Source: Agromyces sp. 3263
GTDB lineage: Bacteria > Actinomycetota > Actinomycetes > Actinomycetales > Microbacteriaceae
DNA length: 64,000 nucleotides
NCBI RefSeq assembly: GCF_031456545.1
Contig: NZ_JAVDUV010000001.1
Span: 1,860,001 to 1,924,000, forward strand
Direction of reading: 5' to 3'
A program made the position numbers and the translations under genes. Under the pieces are notes generated by a model. That model was not told the origin of the DNA and did not search any database. It saw nothing but the letters and a program-made list of their open reading frames with translations. Shown in pieces: positions 60,091 to 64,000 of this stretch. The number at the start of each line of letters is the position of its first letter. The first letter of the stretch is position 1.

Positions 60091-60504
60091 ATGGGTTGGA
60101 ATGACGACGTCATAGAAACGTTCCGCAGCAGCAAGGGCACCGAGAACTACTGGGGTCCCAAGCTCATCGTCCTGCACTCGATCGGGGCGAAGTCCGGCAA
60201 GACGCGTCTGAACCCGGTGGTCGGCTTCCGCAACGAGCACGGCTGGCGGGTGGTGGCGTCGAAGGGCGGCACGCCCGAGAACCCGGCCTGGTACCACAAC
60301 CTGCGCGCGAACCCGTCGTTCGACATCGAGGCGCTCGTGGACGGCGAGGTCGTGACGGTGCCGGTGACGGCGACCGAGATCACGGGCGACGAGTGGCGTG
60401 ACGCGTACAGCGCCATCGCCGCGGAGGCGCCGCAGTTCGGCGAGTACCTGACGAAGACCGATCGTCGGATCCCGGTCCTGCAACTCACGCCTCGCGAGAA
60501 CTGA
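60091..60504 (+). CDS. Deazaflavin (F420)-dependent nitroreductase-family protein
   Basis: A 137-residue split-barrel protein of the DDN/FDOR-A type. Features are LIVLHSIGAKSGKTRLNPVVGFR (about residues 25-47), GWRVVASKGGTPENPAWYHNLRANPS (about 51-76) and EAPQFGEYLTKTDRRIPVLQL (about 113-133); the G-K-R and K-G-G segments bind F420. It probably uses F420H2 regenerated by the fgd product in this window to reduce quinones or activated alkenes. Confidence 0.9.
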   Translation: MGWNDDVIETFRSSKGTENYWGPKLIVLHSIGAKSGKTRLNPVVGFRNEHGWRVVASKGGTPENPAWYHNLRANPSFDIEALVDGEVVTVPVTATEITGDEWRDAYSAIAAEAPQFGEYLTKTDRRIPVLQLTPREN

Positions 60505-60616
60505 GCGCCTTCAGCGCCAGGCTCGCCGAGCCACGATCGCCGCCTGCGACCGCTGGCCGGCGGTCTTCCTGACGCGCGCCTCATGGCAGCGGCCGGTCCT
60601 CGTCTACTGTCGAGTC

Positions 60617-61243
60617 GTGCCTTCCCGCAGCATCTACGTCGAGACCGTCATCTCGGCAGACGTGGATGCGGTGTGGACGGCGACGCAGGATCCGTCGCAG
60701 CACGTCCGCTGGGACATCCGCTTCTCCGAGATCGCACCGACCGGCGTCACAGACGGCGGTGCCGCGCGCTTCGAGTACGCGCGCCGAACGTGGTTCCACA
60801 CGGTCCGCGGCACGGGCGTGAGCCTCGGCGAGGCGTCCCGCCCCGGCGGCATCCGCACGTCGGCGTTGCGCTTCTCGACTTGGGATCGATGGTCACCGAT
60901 CCGTTCGGGGCGCGGGTACTGGCGGTACGAGCCGGTGCCCGGCGGCATCCGCTTCATCACCGGGTACGACTATGAGGCCGGCTGGGGACCACTCGACGTC
61001 CTCGTCAGGCCGTTGCTGGGGTGGGCGACGGCCTGGAGCTTCGATCGGCTCCGGATCTGGCTCGAGGACGGCCGCCCACCCGAGCGCTGGCCGCTGGCGA
61101 GCGTCGCCTGGTTCTGGCGCCCGGATCGGCCGAGGGCGTCGAGGTGCCGGCGTGCACCCCGAGGAGGGCGCCGACATGCCGACCACGTGCGCTCGGCGCC
61201 GGCGACCCTCGCGCAACTGCCCGACCCGGGGGCGACTCGATGA
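60617..61243 (+). CDS. SRPBCC-superfamily protein
   Basis: A 208-residue Bet v1-like protein: YVETVISADVDAVWTATQDPSQHVRWDIRFSEI (about residues 7-39) is the typical first strand and helix, and SFDRLRIWLEDG near 142-153 is the C-terminal helix. The last 45 residues are low-complexity and basic. The GTG has TACTGT six bases upstream. Its stop overlaps the DUF4166 start by four bases, so the two are coupled and may act on the same ligand. Confidence 0.82.
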   Translation: MPSRSIYVETVISADVDAVWTATQDPSQHVRWDIRFSEIAPTGVTDGGAARFEYARRTWFHTVRGTGVSLGEASRPGGIRTSALRFSTWDRWSPIRSGRGYWRYEPVPGGIRFITGYDYEAGWGPLDVLVRPLLGWATAWSFDRLRIWLEDGRPPERWPLASVAWFWRPDRPRASRCRRAPRGGRRHADHVRSAPATLAQLPDPGATR

Positions 61244-61911
61244 CGTCGATGTTCGAGCAGGCGCTCGGTGCCCAGCAGTTCGCGCGGCTGCATCCGATGA
61301 TGCAACGCCGGTTCGGCGTGGGACTGGCGCGCGGCGAGGCCTGCTTCGGGCGTGGCATCATGACCGAGATCCGGCGCGGGCCGTGGTGGACCGTGCCGTT
61401 CCTTCAGGTCGGGCGGCTTCGCAACATCCTGGTGCCGGATGTCGGGACCGACGTTCCGTTCACGATCGAGAATTGCCCCTACGTCGACCCGTTCGGCCGC
61501 GAGACCGTCACGTTCGTGCGCGAGTACGTCGTCAGCGGACGGCGGCGGCGGTTCGACGCGACGATGATCCTCGTCGGCGATCGGATCGTCGACTACCTCG
61601 GCACGCACCAGCACCTGGCTGTCGACCTCGACCTCGAGGTCGACCCCGAGGGAGGGCTCCTTCTCACCTCGGGTGCGCAACGGTTCTACGAAGGTGTCGT
61701 GGGCTTCCGGTTCCCGATGCTCCTCAGTGGTCGGGCGACGCTGCGCGAGCGATATGACGACACCGACGAGCGGTTCCAGGTCGCCCTCGAGGTGCGCAAC
61801 GACCGCTTCGGCTTCCTGTTCGGCTACCACGGCAGCTTCACCTGCGAATGGATGCCGGTGGCGGATGCTCCCGCCCGGCTGAAGCCGGTGCGGCACGAGC
61901 TGCGCACCTGA
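61240..61911 (+). CDS. DUF4166 family protein
   Basis: A 223-residue protein with LGAQQFARLHPMMQRRFGVG (about residues 9-28), ENCPYVDPFGRETVTFVREYV (about 77-97) and LGTHQHLAVDLDLEVDPEGGLLLTSGAQRFYEG (about 122-154), the conserved blocks of DUF4166, a beta-rich family often fused to or adjoining saccharopine-dehydrogenase- or SRPBCC-like proteins. Coupled by ATGA to the preceding gene. Function not established. Confidence 0.85.
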   Translation: MTSMFEQALGAQQFARLHPMMQRRFGVGLARGEACFGRGIMTEIRRGPWWTVPFLQVGRLRNILVPDVGTDVPFTIENCPYVDPFGRETVTFVREYVVSGRRRRFDATMILVGDRIVDYLGTHQHLAVDLDLEVDPEGGLLLTSGAQRFYEGVVGFRFPMLLSGRATLRERYDDTDERFQVALEVRNDRFGFLFGYHGSFTCEWMPVADAPARLKPVRHELRT

Positions 61912-61930
61912 GGGCCGAGGCTCCCGCCGA

Positions 61931-61993
61931 TCAGATCCGACCGAGGATCTCGGCGCGCTTCGCCGCGTACTCCTGTTCCGTGATGATCGCGCT
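61931..61993 (-). pseudogene. Remnant of a SHOCT-domain C-terminus
   Basis: The minus strand ends a frame with ASAIITEQEYAAKRAEILGRI and a stop, which is the typical SHOCT ending (ITxEEFxAKKAxxLG). Upstream in the same frame the sequence runs into the promoter and antisense of the DUF1232 gene without a plausible start or any membrane part. It is best read as the tail of a gene whose front was deleted. Confidence 0.5.
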
Positions 61994-62021
61994 CGCCGGA
62001 GTTCTGTCGCAGACTAGTGGT

Positions 62022-62249
62022 ATGCGCAAGTTCCTCAGGGCGATCAAGGATCGCGAGCACCGCTTGGCGCCGACGACGTGGATCGCCGGCATCGCCGCCG
62101 TTGTCTACGCGTTCGTGCCGATCGACCTGATCCCCGAACTCGTGCTCGGCCCGCTGGGATTCGGTGACGACATCGGGATCTGGGCGATCTTCGCCGTGCT
62201 GTTCATGCGTGAACAGCGGCGCTGGCAGGACAGCCTCGGACGGGTGTGA
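62022..62249 (+). CDS. DUF1232 family small membrane protein
   Basis: A 75-residue protein: MRKFLRAIKDREHRLAP, then helix AAVVYAFVPIDLIPE, the family signature (Y-x-x-x-P-I-D-L-I-P-D/E), then FGDDIGIWAIFAVLFM. DUF1232 (YkvA-like) proteins are small and uncharacterised. CAGACT six bases before the ATG suggests a leaderless start. Confidence 0.87.
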   Translation: MRKFLRAIKDREHRLAPTTWIAGIAAVVYAFVPIDLIPELVLGPLGFGDDIGIWAIFAVLFMREQRRWQDSLGRV

Positions 62250-62273
62250 CCGGCAGAAGCCTTCTCGACACCC

Positions 62274-62501
62274 TCACGAGCAGACGCGCACCCGACGTCC
62301 GTCGAAGGTCACGATGTCGCCGGGCTGCAACTGCCGCCCGCGTCGGCGGTCGACCTCGCCGTTGACGGCCACGTCGCCCTCGGCGATGGCGACTTTCACG
62401 TTTCCCCCGGAGTCGAGGAGCCCGGCGAGCTTCAGGAACTGCCCGAGGCGAATGACCTCACCGCCGATCGGGACGTCCTCGATGGGGGTCGGATTCGTCA
62501 T
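62274..62501 (-). CDS. S4-domain RNA-binding protein (YbcJ-like)
   Basis: A 75-residue stand-alone S4 domain: IRLGQFLKLAGLLDSGGNVKVAIAEGDVAVNGEVDRRRGRQLQPGD covers the usual alpha-L RNA-binding motif. Similar to YbcJ, which binds RNA or ribosomal particles. TAGCAT (62508-62513) stands six bases before the ATG, so it is probably leaderless. Confidence 0.92.
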   Translation of the reverse strand: MTNPTPIEDVPIGGEVIRLGQFLKLAGLLDSGGNVKVAIAEGDVAVNGEVDRRRGRQLQPGDIVTFDGRRVRVCS

Positions 62502-62645
62502 CCCCGAATGCTAGTCGGGCGAGGCGGACGCAGTGCGCCATGGCCGCTGCATCGACGGGGTGAGGAAGGAGGCGGCGAAGCCGCAGGACCGGCGTTGGCT
62601 GGCGGGTCTCGCGGGCTGCGGCGTGTGGACACGAAATAATGAAGT

Positions 62646-62915
62646 ATGTCCTCCTCTGTCGAACGCCGCTCCAATCCCACTGCATGGGCCGCATTCTGGG
62701 TCGCGCTGGCCGGCCTCGTGCTCATGCCCATCCCCCTCTTCATCGGGCTGATCGTCGGCGGCGGCCTCTCGATCATCGCGGCGGTCCTCGCTGTGATCGC
62801 CCTCTTCAAGGGCATCGCACGCGACGGCAAGGGCATCGCGCCGGTCGTGTTCGCCGCGATCTTCATCGCGCTCACCTGGGCCGGCATCTCGGTCGGCGGG
62901 GGCACGATCTGGTAG
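62646..62915 (+). CDS. Small two-helix membrane protein, DUF4190-like
   Basis: An 89-residue protein with helices at about 12-33 and 38-58 and a third weaker one at 66-86, with the polar loop LFKGIARDGKGIAP. It resembles the DUF4190 proteins at 18.1-18.8 kb in layout. The AT-rich GAAATAATGAAGT before the ATG contains a likely -10 box (AATAAT, 62635-62640). Confidence 0.7.
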   Translation: MSSSVERRSNPTAWAAFWVALAGLVLMPIPLFIGLIVGGGLSIIAAVLAVIALFKGIARDGKGIAPVVFAAIFIALTWAGISVGGGTIW

Positions 62916-62956
62916 GTCGGCCACTGTCTCATTCACGAGTCAAGGCTGACGGCTGG

Positions 62957-63646
62957 TCAGCCGCCCTTCGGCGAGTTGTCACTGTCGTGGTCCCCGCCAC
63001 GGAGCAGGGCGGGCCCCTGGTCGATCCCGTGGCTGGTGAGACCGTAGAAGGCGGGCAGGAGGAGGAAGATCACCGACGCCACCAGCGGGTTGATGAGGAC
63101 CCCCGCCGTTCCCGCTGCCAAGTACAGCACCACCCCGACGAGGGCGCGCGGACGCTCACGCGCGAAGTACGAATCATCCACTTCCTCCTTGGTGAGGTCG
63201 GGATGCCGCGCCAGGTGCGAGAAGAACACCAACCATGACAGGCACAGCAGCGCCCCGATGATCGCGTAGAGCCCGACCGCGACGCGCTCGTCCGCCAGGT
63301 TGCCCGTCCTGGCGGTCTCGGCGATGACCGCCGTCGGCCAGGGCACCAGCGCGAGCGTCGCGAGGATCCCCAGGTTCGCCCACTGCAGGCCGCGGTCCAT
63401 CTCCTGGATGCGAGCGAAGGCGGCCTTGTGGTTCAACCAGATCACGGCCAGATAGATGTACGAGGCCGCGTACGCCAGATACGTCGGCCACTCTCCGAGC
63501 AGGGCGGCCAGCAAGCCACCCGGCTTGGAGTCAGGCGGCCTGAGATCGAGCACGAGGAGCGTGATGACGATCGCGATGATCGCGTCGCTGAAGGCCACCG
63601 CGCGGCTCGTGTCCGAACGGGTAGCCGTCGTTCCCTGGTTTCGCAT
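62957..63646 (-). CDS. TMEM175-family potassium channel-like protein (DUF1211)
   Basis: A 229-residue membrane protein with about six helices. The first helix holds RAVAFSDAIIAIVITLLVLDL (about residues 15-35), the FSD signature that forms the pore filter region in TMEM175 channels, and AVIWLNHKAAF follows. Bacterial homologues are tetrameric potassium channels. The ATG at 63646 is where the family starts; the longer frame in phase has no support. TAAGGT (63697-63702, minus strand) may be its -10 box. Confidence 0.9.
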   Translation of the reverse strand: MRNQGTTATRSDTSRAVAFSDAIIAIVITLLVLDLRPPDSKPGGLLAALLGEWPTYLAYAASYIYLAVIWLNHKAAFARIQEMDRGLQWANLGILATLALVPWPTAVIAETARTGNLADERVAVGLYAIIGALLCLSWLVFFSHLARHPDLTKEEVDDSYFARERPRALVGVVLYLAAGTAGVLINPLVASVIFLLLPAFYGLTSHGIDQGPALLRGGDHDSDNSPKGG

Positions 63647-63776
63647 GCGGTCTCGTGGATCCCTCCGAGAAGCGCCCTCGGGTCGGAATGCGGCCCACCT
63701 TAGGCTCGTCCGATCGAAGCCTGGAGGGCCTTCACAGACCTCGACGACGGGAGTACAGTGCCCCCGCCCGGCGTTT

Positions 63777-64000
63777 CTACTCGGACGTTTCCCGGCTCGC
63801 GGCGTCGACGTACTTGTGGAGCAGTCGGGCGAATACCAGCCGTTCGTCGTCGTCCCAGTCCTTGGTGATGTACTCGAAGGCACGGCGCTGCTGCTGCCGG
63901 GAGTTCGCGAGCACCTCACGGCCGCGGGACGTGAGACGCAGGGTGATGCTGCGCCCGTCGGTCTGGGATGCCACGCGTTCGACCAGCCCGTCGGTGACGC
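63777..64000 (-). CDS. MarR-family regulator, C-terminal part (cut by window edge)
   Basis: The last 74 residues of a minus-strand regulator. They begin inside the winged helix (VTDGLVERVASQTDGRSITLRLTSRGREVLA), in which the DGR of the wing contacts DNA, and end with the dimerisation helices. In phase reading continues past the right edge, so the GTG at 63974 is not the real start. The regulated gene lies outside the window or is the divergent neighbour. Confidence 0.85.
   Translation of the reverse strand, partial: VTDGLVERVASQTDGRSITLRLTSRGREVLANSRQQQRRAFEYITKDWDDDERLVFARLLHKYVDAASRETSE

Noticed and set aside
1..64000. tRNA, rRNA, insertion sequences or an integron
   Set aside because: No cloverleaf or CCA end, no rRNA segment, no transposase or integrase motif and no terminal inverted repeats with target duplication were seen on either strand.

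Overview
The window is high-GC, densely packed chromosomal DNA of an actinobacterium, most likely a member of the Microbacteriaceae. The reasons are the GC-saturated codon use, the recurrent GGATGCC/GGCATCC heptamer, a coenzyme F420 gene cluster with an F420-dependent glucose-6-phosphate dehydrogenase, actinobacterial families such as DUF6421, DUF6328 and DUF6264, and many apparently leaderless genes in which a TANNNT -10 box sits 5-7 bases before the start codon. I saw no rRNA, tRNA, CRISPR array, transposase, integrase or phage module. This looks like ordinary core and accessory chromosome.

Layout. 1-4.7 kb: the start of a sensor kinase, then a secreted GH97 glycosidase with a carbohydrate-binding module at each end and a DeoR-type regulator. 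4.7-6.3 kb: an ECF42-type sigma factor translationally coupled to its usual YCII/DGPF partner. 6.5-10.6 kb: an EXPERA-type membrane protein, a UBP zinc finger, a GlcD-like FAD oxidase and a SulP anion transporter. 10.6-18.8 kb: an alpha/beta hydrolase, an MFS carrier, a coupled SDR/DUF6421 pair, small secreted proteins, AlkD and two DUF4190 membrane proteins, each with its own promoter and terminator. 18.8-21 kb: a divergent TetR/DHA2 efflux pair around a symmetric operator. 21.2-24.1 kb: an SsuABC-like importer.

24.3-31.8 kb is the main carbohydrate locus. A LacI regulator, a sugar-binding lipoprotein, two permeases, a GH130-like enzyme and a large secreted protein of unassigned family run as one chain with 4-base or shorter overlaps. 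Its LacI promoter has a perfect 16-bp palindrome at the predicted transcription start and lies back to back with the promoter of the sulfonate-type importer. 31.8-41.6 kb: a GNAT enzyme, a DUF1801 protein, a 1438-residue DUF11-repeat surface protein with a sortase-like tail, a Ser/Thr kinase coupled to a lipoprotein, and exonuclease III. 42-45.7 kb: the F420 cluster (cofE, LLM oxidoreductase, cofC, fgd). A deazaflavin-dependent reductase at 60.1 kb is a plausible consumer of the cofactor.

45.9-64 kb holds gamma-glutamyltransferase, a LolA/RseB-like protein coupled to an ABC exporter, an FAD monooxygenase, an AraC-GyrI regulator and a patatin-like protein whose catalytic Asp is replaced by Asn, preceded by a tiny leader ORF. 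After these come an M20 amidohydrolase, a TetR repressor facing a near-canonical tetO site, a MerR/SDR pair around an over-long promoter spacer, several small conserved proteins, a SHOCT-domain remnant, a TMEM175-type channel and the end of a MarR regulator. All functions are inferred by reading motifs; no database search was run.
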